Under the pieces are notes generated by a model, which saw only the letters and a program-made list of their open reading frames with translations, searched no databases and had not been told where the DNA came from. Positions 15,774 to 24,400 of a DNA stretch of 64,000 bases are shown piece after piece; position 1 is the first letter of the stretch, and every line of letters starts with the position of its first letter. The position numbers and the translations under genes were made by a program. Origin of the DNA: Kitasatospora viridis (GTDB lineage Bacteria > Actinomycetota > Actinomycetes > Streptomycetales > Streptomycetaceae); NCBI RefSeq assembly GCF_007829815.1, contig NZ_VIWT01000005.1, positions 590,084 to 654,083 of the forward strand. The letters run 5' to 3'.

Positions 15774-16730
15774 TCAGCGGCGGGCGCCGGGGCGACCGGC
15801 CTGCGCGAGGCGGCGGCGCAGCCGGTCGCCGCCGTTCAACGGCATCACGGTGAGGGTGCGCGGCTCGGCGGGCCCGGCGGCGAAGCGGGCGATCGCGGTG
15901 CCGATCAGGGTGCTCTCCGCGACGTGGTCGCGCTGCTCGTTGTTCTGGCCGCTGCGGATGCAGCGCTCCTCCCAGACCCGCAGGTCGCCATCGGCCAGGA
16001 CCACGCCGTCGCCGCCGCGCTCGGTGCCCTGGCGGCCCAACTGGGCGCGGGCGTCGGCGCGGACGTGGTGCACCAGCGCGGTCCAGCCGTCGACCTCGCG
16101 GTTGTACCAGGAGTTGGTCTGCAGCCCGGTGGTGAAGTCGTCGTGGCGCACCCCGATCGACATGCCGACCAGCAGCTCGACCGGCACCCAGCCGGCGCCG
16201 ACCAGCTTGGCGAAGCCCTGGCCGTCCAGGTGGCAGGTGAAGGGGTGGCTCGGCCGCACCTCGCCGGCCGCCCGGACCGCGGTGCCGATCACCTTGAACT
16301 CCAGGCAGTCCGGCGCGGCCGGGAACGGAGCCATGGTCAACTGCGCGGCCACCACGCCGTCGCCGCCCAGGGCCGCGCACTCGGCGCTCATCCGGCCCAG
16401 CGCCGTGCGCCGCGCCGAGTCCAGCACCTGCACCAGGGCGGCGCTCGGCGCACCGTTGCCGGAGAGCGCGATGCCGGCGGTGCCGTAGTTGGCGAACGGC
16501 CGTCCGGCGCCGGCGAACAGGCAGTCGTGGTAGCCCCAGTACCGGCCGCTGCGGCCGACGTGGTAGACCGCCGACCCCATCACCTGGCCGACCGGCTCGA
16601 AGCCGACCGACCTGATCGCGGCGAACTCGCCGGTGGACAGCGCGGACGACCACGTCCCGCTGGCCCGCACCTCGGCGACCCGCGCCGCCGCGGCGGGCGG
16701 CAGTCCGGCACCGCTCCACGGCTCCGACAT
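15774..16730 (-). CDS. Second YbjQ-type (heavy-metal-binding domain) protein
   Basis: A 318-residue diverged paralogue of the downstream protein, again with two YbjQ-like halves (about residues 25-155 and 165-300). Recognisable pieces are G-S-A-V-Y-H-V, L-G-G-D-G-V-V-A-A-Q-L and F-K-V-I-G-T-A-V. The first half carries an extra insertion with aromatic residues after Y-H-V-G. ATG at 16730 is the first gene of a three-gene minus-strand unit. A perfect 16-bp palindrome lies 19 bp upstream. The urease operon starts divergently about 450 bp away. Function is unknown. Confidence 0.75.
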   Translation of the reverse strand: MSEPWSGAGLPPAAAARVAEVRASGTWSSALSTGEFAAIRSVGFEPVGQVMGSAVYHVGRSGRYWGYHDCLFAGAGRPFANYGTAGIALSGNGAPSAALVQVLDSARRTALGRMSAECAALGGDGVVAAQLTMAPFPAAPDCLEFKVIGTAVRAAGEVRPSHPFTCHLDGQGFAKLVGAGWVPVELLVGMSIGVRHDDFTTGLQTNSWYNREVDGWTALVHHVRADARAQLGRQGTERGGDGVVLADGDLRVWEERCIRSGQNNEQRDHVAESTLIGTAIARFAAGPAEPRTLTVMPLNGGDRLRRRLAQAGRPGARR

Positions 16731-16748
16731 GCGGCCACCCCCGTTCCT

Positions 16749-16764
16749 GTCGGACCGGTCCGAC
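16749..16764. promoter_or_regulatory. 16-bp perfect palindrome upstream of YbjQ operon
   Basis: GTCGGACCGGTCCGAC is self-complementary over all 16 bases and lies 19 bp before the ATG at 16730, at operator distance. The regulator is unknown. The rest of 16765-17040 shows no gene or clear element. Confidence 0.5.
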
Positions 16765-17057
16765 GTTCCCGCCGGAGGTCCCTGCTGAGCTCCGACAAGG
16801 CACCCTACGCGGCAGGTCCGGCGTGGCGACAGCAGGGTCGCCGAACGAGTTCCGCGCGTCGGCCGGGCCGGTCCGGGAGGGCGGCGCGACGGCTGCCGGA
16901 CCGGCCCGGCAGCCGGCTCCCGGCGGCCCGGCCTGCGCTGATCGCCCGCCCCGGGCGGGAGTTGACGGTGTCCGCACTGATCACAGGGCGTGTCGGACCG
17001 AGCATCCCGGCGAGGGCAAGCCTTGTTAAAAATCCTCCCAAGGTCATCAACAAACCG

Positions 17058-17112
17058 TTGACGGCGTGTTGCGCCGGTCCTACCTTCCCATCAGGCGGAA
17101 TAGTCGTTCCGC
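17058..17112 (+). promoter_or_regulatory. Urease operon promoter with overlapping palindromic operator
   Basis: TTGACG at 17058-17063 and TACCTT at 17081-17086 are spaced by 17 bp, a good housekeeping-sigma promoter for an actinobacterium. Start would be near 17093. GCGGAA-N6-TTCCGC (17095-17112) overlaps that start, and TTCCGCATTGTGGAA continues as a second, looser palindrome. Neither resembles a GlnR box or a Fur/Nur-type TTGCAA-N5-TTGCAA site closely, so the regulator is not assigned. Confidence 0.65.
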
Positions 17113-17187
17113 ATTGTGGAACTCATCTCTGATGTCGCGCGGCCCGGCCGCACGGCACCCTCTTGCGCCCGCCGAAGGAGCGCCACC

Positions 17188-17493
17188 ATGAATCTCGCCC
17201 CGCGGGAGATCGACAAGCTCTACGTCTACGTGGTGGCCGACCTGGCCCGCCGCCGCCGGGACCGGGGCGTCAAGCTGAACTACAGCGAGGCCGTCGCCCT
17301 GATCAGCGAAGGCATCCTGGAGGCGGCCCGGGACGGCCGGACGGTCGCCGAGTGCATGGAGCTCGGCAAGAAGGTCGTCAGCGCCGAGGAGGTCATGACC
17401 GGCGTCCGGGAGATGCTCCCGCTGCTGCAGATCGAGGCCGCCTTCCTGGACGGCACCAAGCTGGTGTCCTGTCACGATCCGATCGGCGCCTGA
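17188..17493 (+). CDS. ureA: Urease subunit gamma
   Basis: A 101-residue urease gamma subunit, structural part of the nickel enzyme that hydrolyses urea to ammonia and carbamate. It matches the family from L-A-P-R-E-I-D-K-L through L-N-Y-S-E-A-V-A-L-I, and ends with L-L-P-L-L-Q-I-E-A-x-F-x-D-G-T-K-L-V. ATG at 17188 follows GAAGGAG by 7 nt and gives the usual 100-residue length; an upstream in-frame extension is spurious. It begins the seven-gene ure operon, with the next start 3 nt after its stop. Confidence 0.97.
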   Translation: MNLAPREIDKLYVYVVADLARRRRDRGVKLNYSEAVALISEGILEAARDGRTVAECMELGKKVVSAEEVMTGVREMLPLLQIEAAFLDGTKLVSCHDPIGA

Positions 17494-17496
17494 GCC

Positions 17497-18354
17497 GTGG
17501 CGCCGGCGGCCGGGGGCGACGAGGGCGACGGGGGCGGGGCGGCGACCCTGGTCCTGGTCGGCGGGCACGAGAGCGGCCGGGCAGCCGCGCTGCGGCCGCA
17601 GGTCGAGGCCGGGCGGGCGTTCCGCGCCGTCGGCGTCGGCCGGGAGCTCGCGCGGGCGGTCACCGAGGCGCTGGCGCACGCGGACCGTCCGGTGTGCGTG
17701 CTGCCGATGACCCTGGGGCGGGACCCGCGCCTGGTCGCCGAGACGGCCCGGGCGCTGCGCTGGCTGACCGGCCCGGCGACCCACGGGCGGGTCGCGCTCG
17801 CCGAGCCCTTCGGCGCTGCGGTGCACCTGGTCGGCTGGCTGCGGGCCGCCGCCGGTCGGATCGCCGGGGACGACCGGACGGAGGCCACCGTCCTGGTGAC
17901 CGCGCCGGCCGGCGGACCGTTCGACGACGCCGAACTGTTCCGGATCGCCCGACTGGTCCGGCAGCACGGCACCCACCGGTCGGTGGAGGTGGCCTTCCAC
18001 GGCGGCGACCCCGGCATCGCCGAGGGCGTGGACCGCTGCCGGCGGCTCGGCGCCCGACGGGTCGTCATGCTGCCCGCGGGCTTCGGCCCGGCGGCACCGG
18101 AGCCGGTCCCCGGCGCCGAGGACGGCGGGCCGCTGCTCGCACCCCCGGCGCTCGGCGAGGTGCTGCTCGCCCGCACGCAGGCGGCGCTACACCGGCTGCG
18201 GCACGGCGAGGACGGCATCGCGGCCGGGCTGGACGCCGAGCACGGGCACGGCTACCCGCACTCCCACCCGGACCCGGACACCGACGGAACGCACCCGCAT
18301 CCGCACCCGCACGTCCACTCACACCCGCACCCGCACGACGCGCGGCAGCACTGA
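17497..18354 (+). CDS. CbiX/SirB-like chelatase-family protein with His-rich tail, inside the urease operon
   Basis: A 285-residue protein resembling the sirohydrochlorin chelatase (CbiX/SirB) fold. The N-terminal half starts with V-L-V-G-G-H24-E-S-G-R, the position of the metal-inserting His. The second half has A-F-H168-G-G-D-P-G-I followed by L-G-A-R-R-V-V-M-L-P. The last 40 residues contain 13 histidines in His-Pro repeats, a metal-buffering tail like those of nickel chaperones. GTG at 17497 is 3 nt after the ureA stop. No ureE is present in the operon, so a nickel-delivery role is attractive. Tetrapyrrole chelation remains possible, but no such pathway gene is nearby. Confidence 0.75.
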   Translation: MAPAAGGDEGDGGGAATLVLVGGHESGRAAALRPQVEAGRAFRAVGVGRELARAVTEALAHADRPVCVLPMTLGRDPRLVAETARALRWLTGPATHGRVALAEPFGAAVHLVGWLRAAAGRIAGDDRTEATVLVTAPAGGPFDDAELFRIARLVRQHGTHRSVEVAFHGGDPGIAEGVDRCRRLGARRVVMLPAGFGPAAPEPVPGAEDGGPLLAPPALGEVLLARTQAALHRLRHGEDGIAAGLDAEHGHGYPHSHPDPDTDGTHPHPHPHVHSHPHPHDARQH

Positions 18355-18423
18355 GCACCCGGCCCCACCTACCAGCCACACCCACCAGCCCCACCTACCC
18401 CCACGCCCCCGAGGAGTGACGCG

Positions 18424-18885
18424 ATGTCAGCAGGCAGGCCCGCCTACCTGTACGCAGAGGACCCGGTCGAGATCAACGCCGGCCGCCCGAAGGCCCGGCT
18501 CGCGGTGAGCAACACCGGCGACCGCGCCGTCCAGGTCGGTTCGCACTACCACTTCTTCGAGGTGAACCGGGTCCTGGAGTTCGACCGGGCGCAGGCGTAC
18601 GGGATGCACCTGGACCTGCCGGCCGGCACCGCGGTGCGGTTCGAGCCGGGCGACACCCGCGAGGTGGACCTGGTCGACTACGCCGGGCACCGGCGGCTGG
18701 TCGGCTTCAGCGGCCTGGTCGACGGCGGGCTCAACTCGGCCGACACCCGGGCCAGGGCGCTGCGCCGGGCGGCCGAGCTGGGCTTCGCCGGCGCGCGCCC
18801 GACCGGCGCCGCCGCGGAGCCGTCCGCCGCAGGGCCGTCCGCCCCGGAGCTGTCCGCCGCTGTGGAGCCGGGGGTCGAGTCCTGA
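18424..18885 (+). CDS. ureB: Urease subunit beta, with C-terminal extension
   Basis: A 153-residue urease beta subunit. The conserved part covers residues 10-105, with N-T-G-D-R-x-V-Q-V-G-S-H-Y-H-F-F-E-V-N and G-T-A-V-R-F-E-P-G. A typical beta subunit is near 100-110 residues. The extra 45 or so at the end are Ala/Pro/Ser/Glu-rich and low in complexity, and are probably disordered. The 69-nt gap before the gene is a C-rich, weakly repetitive stretch that contains a GAGGAG ribosome site. Its TGA overlaps the ureC ATG by one base. Confidence 0.95.
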   Translation: MSAGRPAYLYAEDPVEINAGRPKARLAVSNTGDRAVQVGSHYHFFEVNRVLEFDRAQAYGMHLDLPAGTAVRFEPGDTREVDLVDYAGHRRLVGFSGLVDGGLNSADTRARALRRAAELGFAGARPTGAAAEPSAAGPSAPELSAAVEPGVES

Positions 18886-20609
18886 TGGCCCTGCTTCCCC
18901 GCAACCAGTACACCGACCTGTTCGGACCGACGGTCGGCGACCGCTTCCACCTCGCGGACACCAACCTGGTGGTCGAGGTCGAGAAGGACTTCAACCAGGG
19001 CCACTACGGCGACGAGGCCGTCTACGGCGGCGGCAAGGGCATCCGGGACGGCATGGCCCAGGACCCGGCCGCGACCAGTCTCCAGGGCGCGCTGGACCTG
19101 GTCATCACCAACGTGGTGGTGATGGACCCGGTGCTCGGCATCGTCAAGGGCGACATCGGCGTCAAGGACGGCTTCATCACGGCCGTCGGCAAGGCCGGCA
19201 ACCCCCGCCTGCAGAGCGGGGTGCACCCGAAGCTGGTGATCGGCCCGGGCACCGAGGTGATCTCCGGCGAGCACCTGATCGCCACCGCCGGCGGCATCGA
19301 CACGCACATCCACTTCATCGCCCCGCAGCAGGTCCAGGAGGGGCTGAGCAACGGCATCACGACCCTGATCGGCGGCGGTACCGGTCCGACCGACGGGACC
19401 AACGGCACCACCTGCACCCCGGGCCCCTGGAACATCGGCCGGATGTACCAGGCGGTCGAGGAACTGCCGGTCAACGTCGGCCTGTTGGGCAAGGGCAACG
19501 CCTCGCTGCCGCAGGCGCTGCGCGAGCAGGTCGAGGCGGGCGTGTGCGGGCTGAAGGTGCACGAGGACTGGGGCAGCACGCCCGCCGCGATCGACACCGC
19601 GCTGCGGGTGGCCGACGAGTACGACGTGCAGGTGGCCATCCACACCGACACCCTCAACGAGTCGGGCTTCTTCGAGGACACCCTGTCGGCGATCGACGGC
19701 CGGACCATCCACACCTTCCACACCGAGGGCGCGGGCGGCGGCCACGCCCCCGACATCATGCGGATCGCCGGCGAGCCCAACGTCCTTCCCTCGTCCACCA
19801 ATCCGACGCTGCCCTACACCGTCAACTCGATCGACGAGCTGCTCGACATGGTGATGGTCTGCCACCACCTGAGCCACCACATCCCGGAGGACGTCTCCTT
19901 CGCCGACTCCCGGGTGCGCGCCGAGACGGTGGCCGCCGAGACGGTGCTGCACGACGAGGGCGTGATCAGCATCTTCTCCTCGGACTCGCAGGCGATGGGC
20001 CGGATCGGCGAGTCCTTCGCCCGCGCCTTCCAGACCGCGCACCACTGCAAGGACCAGCGCGGCCCGCTGGCCGGGGACAGCGAGCGCAACGACAACTTCC
20101 GGGTGCTGCGCTACCTGGCCAAGCTCACCATCAACCCCGCGATCGCCTCCGGTACCGCCGACCACATCGGCTCGCTGGAGCCCGGCAAGCTCGCCGACAT
20201 CGTGCTGTGGCCGATCAACTCCTTCGCCGCGAAGCCCAAGATGGTGATCAAGGGCGGGATGGTCAACTGGGCGCTGATGGGCGACCCGAACGCCTCGCTG
20301 CCCAGCACCCAGCCGATCTACTACCGGCCGATGTACGGCGCCTACGGGCGGGCCCGGCAGGCGACCCGGGTGTCGTTCATGTCCCAGGCGGCCGTCGACC
20401 TCGGGGTGCCGGCCCAACTCGGCCTGAACAGCCGGGTGCTGCCGGTCCGCGACTGCCGCACGGTGGGCAAGCAGCACATGGTGCGCAACGACGCGATGCC
20501 CCGGATCGAGGTCGACCCGGAGACCTACCGGGTCACCCTCGACGGCGAGCCGGCCACCATCGAGCCGGCCCACACCCTGCCGCTCAACCACCTCTTCTAC
20601 CTCGCGTGA
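18885..20609 (+). CDS. ureC: Urease subunit alpha (catalytic)
   Basis: A 574-residue catalytic subunit carrying the bi-nickel site. Predicted nickel ligands by motif are H141 and H143 (D-T-H-I-H), carbamylated K224 (G-L-K-V-H-E-D-W-G), H253 (A-I-H-T-D), H279 (T-F-H-T-E-G-A) and D367 (S-S-D-S-Q-A-M-G). The flap Cys and catalytic His are C326-H327 in M-V-C-H-H-L. All residues needed for activity are present and the length is standard, so this should be a working urease when nickel is inserted. Translationally coupled to ureB and ureF. Confidence 0.98.
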   Translation: MALLPRNQYTDLFGPTVGDRFHLADTNLVVEVEKDFNQGHYGDEAVYGGGKGIRDGMAQDPAATSLQGALDLVITNVVVMDPVLGIVKGDIGVKDGFITAVGKAGNPRLQSGVHPKLVIGPGTEVISGEHLIATAGGIDTHIHFIAPQQVQEGLSNGITTLIGGGTGPTDGTNGTTCTPGPWNIGRMYQAVEELPVNVGLLGKGNASLPQALREQVEAGVCGLKVHEDWGSTPAAIDTALRVADEYDVQVAIHTDTLNESGFFEDTLSAIDGRTIHTFHTEGAGGGHAPDIMRIAGEPNVLPSSTNPTLPYTVNSIDELLDMVMVCHHLSHHIPEDVSFADSRVRAETVAAETVLHDEGVISIFSSDSQAMGRIGESFARAFQTAHHCKDQRGPLAGDSERNDNFRVLRYLAKLTINPAIASGTADHIGSLEPGKLADIVLWPINSFAAKPKMVIKGGMVNWALMGDPNASLPSTQPIYYRPMYGAYGRARQATRVSFMSQAAVDLGVPAQLGLNSRVLPVRDCRTVGKQHMVRNDAMPRIEVDPETYRVTLDGEPATIEPAHTLPLNHLFYLA

Positions 20610-21322
20610 ACGCCCGCGCGCAGAGCCCGGTGAGTCCGGCCCTCGACAGCCTGCTGGTCAGCCTCCAGCTCACCGACTCGGCCTTCCCCAGCGGCCTCTA
20701 CACCCTCTCGCACGGCCTGGAGGGCTACCTCCAGGCCAAGCGGGTGGACCAGCACACCATGCCGGCGCTGCTCGCCGACCTGCTGCGCCACTCGGTCGGC
20801 CCGGCCGACGCCACCGCGCTGGCGCTGGCCCACCGGGCCGCCGCCGAGCGCCGGTGGGCGGACGTGGTCGAGATCGACCAGCGGCTGTTCGCGAGCAAGC
20901 TCAACCGGGAGCTGCGCCAAGCCGCCACCCGGACCGGGCGCCAGCTCCTGGACACCGCCCGACTCGCCCTGGGCGGGGAGGAGTTGGACCGCTACGCCGA
21001 ACTGGTGGCGCAGCGCCGCACGCCCGGCTGCCAGGCGGTCGCCGCGGGCGTCGCCTACGCGGCCGGCGCGGTGCCGGTCGAACAGGCCGTGGCGAGTGAC
21101 CTGTTCGCCTTCGCGGTGAGCTTCACCAGCGCGGCGCTCCGGCTGCGGTTGACCGACCACCGCCGGGCCCAGGTGACGCTGCGCAGCGCCGCCGGGGTGA
21201 TCGCGGAGGTGACGGGAGCGGCGCTGGACCGGGAGTTGGCCGACCTGGGCGGCTGCGTGCCGATGGCGGACGTCATGTCCGGTCGCCACGAGCGTGCCCA
21301 GGCACGGATGTTCGCCTCCTGA
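20606..21322 (+). CDS. ureF: Urease accessory protein UreF
   Basis: A 238-residue UreF, the GTPase-regulating member of the UreD-UreF-UreG maturation complex. Family marks are L-T-D-S-A-F-P-S-G-x-Y-T-L-S-H-G-L-E near the start, helical repeats through the middle, and C-terminal A-D-V-M-S-x-R-H. GTG at 20606 overlaps the ureC stop by 4 nt; another GTG at 20630 is possible. A 38-nt gap with GGAGAAGGAGG precedes ureG. Confidence 0.93.
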   Translation: MNARAQSPVSPALDSLLVSLQLTDSAFPSGLYTLSHGLEGYLQAKRVDQHTMPALLADLLRHSVGPADATALALAHRAAAERRWADVVEIDQRLFASKLNRELRQAATRTGRQLLDTARLALGGEELDRYAELVAQRRTPGCQAVAAGVAYAAGAVPVEQAVASDLFAFAVSFTSAALRLRLTDHRRAQVTLRSAAGVIAEVTGAALDRELADLGGCVPMADVMSGRHERAQARMFAS

Positions 21323-21360
21323 CCAGTGCGGGAGAACCAGACGGAGAAGGAGGACGGAAG

Positions 21361-21981
21361 ATGACGGACGACGTGCTCAGGGTCGGCGTGGCCGGGCCGG
21401 TGGGCTCGGGGAAGACCGCGCTGATCGAGGCGCTGGTGCCGGTGCTGGTGGCCCGCGGCCGGCGCCCGGCGGTGATCACCAACGACATCTACACCCAGGA
21501 GGACGCCCACCACGTGCGGCGCAACCTCGCCGGGGTGCTCGACCCCGAGCGGGTGGTGGGCGTCGAGACGGGCGCCTGTCCGCACACGGCGGTGCGGGAC
21601 GACCCGACGATGAACCTGGCCGCCGGGGCCGAACTCCTGGAGAAGTTCCCGGACATCGACACCCTGCTCTACGAGTCGGGCGGCGACAACCTGACGCTCA
21701 CCTTCAGTCCGGTGCTGGTCGACATGTTCTTCTTCGTGCTGGACACCGCCGAGGGCGAGAAGATGCCGCGCAAGCGCGGCCCGGGCATCACCGACTCCGA
21801 CGTGCTGGTGATCAACAAGATCGACATCGCCCAGTACGTGCGCACCGACATCGGCGTGATGACCGCCGACGCGGACATGGTCCGCGAGGGCCGGCCGGTG
21901 GTGCTCACCAACAGCCTGACCGGCGAGGGCCTGGAGCGCGTCGCGGACCTGCTGGAGTCGTACCGGACCACCACCGGATGA
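21361..21981 (+). CDS. ureG: Urease accessory GTPase UreG
   Basis: A 206-residue SIMIBI-class GTPase that powers nickel insertion into urease. The P-loop G-P-V-G-S-G-K-T is near residues 12-19, followed by T-N-D-I-Y-T and the conserved E-T-G-A-C-P-H nickel-binding Cys-Pro-His. The E-S-G-G-D-N-L motif and the guanine-specificity N-K-I-D are also intact. No His-rich N-terminal extension is seen, unlike some actinobacterial UreG. ATG at 21361 has AGGAGGA upstream; the stop overlaps ureD. Confidence 0.97.
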   Translation: MTDDVLRVGVAGPVGSGKTALIEALVPVLVARGRRPAVITNDIYTQEDAHHVRRNLAGVLDPERVVGVETGACPHTAVRDDPTMNLAAGAELLEKFPDIDTLLYESGGDNLTLTFSPVLVDMFFFVLDTAEGEKMPRKRGPGITDSDVLVINKIDIAQYVRTDIGVMTADADMVREGRPVVLTNSLTGEGLERVADLLESYRTTTG

Positions 21982-22949
21982 CCGCGACCGCGACGGCGAC
22001 TGCGGCCGGGATGGTGACCGCGACCCGGTCCGACCCGGCCCACTACACGCCCGAGCGGATCCCCGCCGAGGTGCTGCGGCACGCCGGCCGCCCGACGGCG
22101 CTCGGGGTGGGCCGGCCGGGCAAGATCGGCCTGCTCGAACTCGGCTTCGAGCGGGTGGGCGGGCGCACCGAACTCGTCGACCACTACCAGAAGTCGCCGC
22201 TGCAGATCATGCGGCCGCTCTACTTCGACCCCGCGCGGCCCGACCTGGCCGTCACCTTCCTGATGTCCACCGGCGGCGGCATCGTCCAGGCCGACCGGCT
22301 GCGCACCGACCTGCGCTGCGGCGCCGGCACGGCCGTCCACCTCACCACCCAGGCCGCCACCAAGATCCACCGGATGGACGCCGACTACGCCACCCAGATC
22401 GTCAACCTGACGGCCGAGGAGGGGAGTTACGTCGAGTACCTGCCCGAGCCGACCATCCCGCACCGCGACTCGCGGTGCTACCAGCGCAGCGTGATCACGG
22501 TGGCACCCTCGGCCACCGTGCTCGCCTCGGAGACCGTGCTGGCCGGCCGGCTCGCGCACGGCGAGCGCAACGCCTACCAGGTGTTCGCCGCCGACCTGGA
22601 GTGGCGGCGGCCGGACGGGCGGCTGTTCGCCGTGGACACCGTCCGGTTGGAGCCGGGCGGTGCCGGCGGCGTCACCGGCCCGGCCGTGCTGGCCGGGCAC
22701 GACCTGCTCTCCACCTTCTACGCCGTCAGCCCGCTGGCACCGGCCACCGAGATCGCCGACGCCCTGCACGACGCGCTCGACGGCAGCGGGTTGCCGTTCG
22801 GCGTCAGCGTGCTGCCCGAGGACGCCGGAGCCTGGCTGCGGGTGCTCGGCGACGATCCGCCCGCCGTCGCCGCAGCCGTCCGACGGGCCTGGGACGCGGT
22901 GCGCCGACTACTGATCGGCGCACCGGCCCCGGCCCTGCGCAAGTCCTGA
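21978..22949 (+). CDS. ureD: Urease accessory protein UreD (UreH)
   Basis: A 323-residue UreD scaffold, last of the urease genes. The body matches the family with L-M-S-T-G-G-G-I-V-Q-A-D-R, T-T-Q-A-A-T-K-I-H-R-M and E-Y-L-P-E-P-T-I-P-H-R-D-S-R. The N-terminus has a short Thr/Ala-rich lead before the domain. ATG at 21978 overlaps the ureG stop by 4 nt. The order A-X-B-C-F-G-D without ureE is usual for actinobacteria apart from the inserted CbiX-like gene X. A small stem, CTGACG-AAC-CGTCAG (22946-22960), covers its stop. Confidence 0.93.
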   Translation: MTATATATAAGMVTATRSDPAHYTPERIPAEVLRHAGRPTALGVGRPGKIGLLELGFERVGGRTELVDHYQKSPLQIMRPLYFDPARPDLAVTFLMSTGGGIVQADRLRTDLRCGAGTAVHLTTQAATKIHRMDADYATQIVNLTAEEGSYVEYLPEPTIPHRDSRCYQRSVITVAPSATVLASETVLAGRLAHGERNAYQVFAADLEWRRPDGRLFAVDTVRLEPGGAGGVTGPAVLAGHDLLSTFYAVSPLAPATEIADALHDALDGSGLPFGVSVLPEDAGAWLRVLGDDPPAVAAAVRRAWDAVRRLLIGAPAPALRKS

Positions 22950-23014
22950 CGAACCGTCAGAGAACAATCCAAGTCCCCTGTCCCCTCAAGTCCCCCGACC
23001 CGGAGAGACTTCCG

Positions 23015-24400
23015 ATGCCTCACACCCTCGATACGGGCAACACCGCCTGGCTCATGGCGAGCACCGCCATGGTCCTGCTGATGACCCCGGGCCTGGCCTT
23101 CTTCTACGGAGGCATGGTCAAGACCAAGCACGTGCTGGTCATGCTCAAGATGAGCTTCGTCTGCCTGGCCCTGGTCACCCTGCTCTGGCTGGCCATCGGC
23201 TACAGCCTCGCCTTCGGCAAGGACGTCAGCGGCGTCGGCCTGATCGGCACCCCCGAGCACTGGATGATGCACGACATCGGGATGACCAGCCTGAACGGCT
23301 CGATCCCCACCGTCGTCTTCTCCTCCTTCCAGATGGCCTTCGCCATCATCACCGTCGCCCTGATCAGCGGCTCGATCGCGGGCCGAGCGACCATGCGCGG
23401 CTGGCTCTGGTTCGTGGTGGCCTGGACCCTGTTCGTCTACGTGCCCATGGCGCACTGGGTGTTCGCGCCCGACGGCTGGATCACCGCGCACCTCGGCGCG
23501 CTGGACTTCGCCGGCGGCATGCCGGTGGAGATCAACTCCGGCGCGGCCGGCCTGGCCGTCGCGATCGTGGTCCGCAAGCGCAAGGACTTCGAGCGCGAGA
23601 CCATCCGCCCGCACAACCTGCCGCTGGTGGTGATCGGTCTGGCGCTGCTCTGGTTCGGCTGGTTCGGCTTCAACGCCGGCTCCGCCCTGCAGACCGGCGG
23701 CACTGCGCCGATGGCCTTCCTCAACACCCAACTCGCCGCCTGCGGCGCGATGGTGGGCTGGCCGCTGATCGAGAAGTGGCGGCTCGGGCACGTCGAGATG
23801 CTCGGCGTGGCCTCGGCCGCGGTGGCCGGCATGGTCGCCATCACCCCGGCCTGCGGCGAGGTCTCGCCGATCGGCGCGCTGGTGATCGGCTTCGTCGCGG
23901 GCGTGGTCTGCGCCTTCGCGATCAACCTCAAGTACAAGCTGCGCTACGACGACACCCTCGACGTGGTGGGCGTGCACGGCTGGGGCGGCGTCGTCGGCGT
24001 GCTGGGCATCGGCCTGTTCGCCACCTTCCAGATGAGCGGCAAGAAGGGCCTGTTCTACGGCGGGGGAGTCGACCTGCTGTGGCGCCAGGCGGTCGGCGTG
24101 CTGGTCTGCGCGGCCTTCTCCTTCGGCATGACCTGGCTGATCGCCCAGGTGATCGAGAAGACGGTGGGCTTCCGGGCCGCCGAGGAGTACGAGCACGTGC
24201 CCGGCGCGGAGGAGGAGCAGGCCTACGACGACGAGACCATCGCCGAGATCCGCCGCCGTCTGGTCGGTGCCCGGGTGCCGGTCACCGTGGGCGCGGGCGG
24301 TCCCGAGGCGGGCGCCGCGGAGGCGGTGGCCGCCGTCGCGGACGCCGACCTGCTGGCCGAGCTCCGGCAGGTGCTCGAACGGCGCGAGCAGGAGAAGTGA
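23015..24400 (+). CDS. Ammonium transporter (Amt family), first of a tandem pair; Glu at first twin-His site
   Basis: A 461-residue Amt/Mep/Rh protein with about 11 membrane helices. Family motifs include F-F-Y-G-G-M-V, M-A-H-W-V-F and the D-D-T-L-D-V-V-G-V-H-G-W-G-G region. The second pore histidine is H321, but the position of the first twin histidine (V-H-I-N in E. coli AmtB) reads V-E172-I-N. The C-terminal tail of about 60 residues is acidic and longer than usual. ATG at 23015 follows a GGAGAG site, 65 nt after ureD, so urea hydrolysis and ammonium transport are probably co-expressed. Its stop overlaps the second amt. Confidence 0.93.
   Translation: MPHTLDTGNTAWLMASTAMVLLMTPGLAFFYGGMVKTKHVLVMLKMSFVCLALVTLLWLAIGYSLAFGKDVSGVGLIGTPEHWMMHDIGMTSLNGSIPTVVFSSFQMAFAIITVALISGSIAGRATMRGWLWFVVAWTLFVYVPMAHWVFAPDGWITAHLGALDFAGGMPVEINSGAAGLAVAIVVRKRKDFERETIRPHNLPLVVIGLALLWFGWFGFNAGSALQTGGTAPMAFLNTQLAACGAMVGWPLIEKWRLGHVEMLGVASAAVAGMVAITPACGEVSPIGALVIGFVAGVVCAFAINLKYKLRYDDTLDVVGVHGWGGVVGVLGIGLFATFQMSGKKGLFYGGGVDLLWRQAVGVLVCAAFSFGMTWLIAQVIEKTVGFRAAEEYEHVPGAEEEQAYDDETIAEIRRRLVGARVPVTVGAGGPEAGAAEAVAAVADADLLAELRQVLERREQEK

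Noticed and set aside
15690..15780. GGCTCGG-type repeats between the YbjQ genes
   Set aside because: Irregular low-complexity GC-rich sequence without a constant period.
16985..17060. GlnR box or nickel Fur-family box upstream of urease
   Set aside because: No sequence close to GTnAC-N6-GAAAC or TTGCAA-N5-TTGCAA was found; only the unrelated palindrome is reported.
18356..18420. Cytosine-rich CCACC repeat before ureB
   Set aside because: Short, irregular and without spacer structure; not a CRISPR or a regulatory array.
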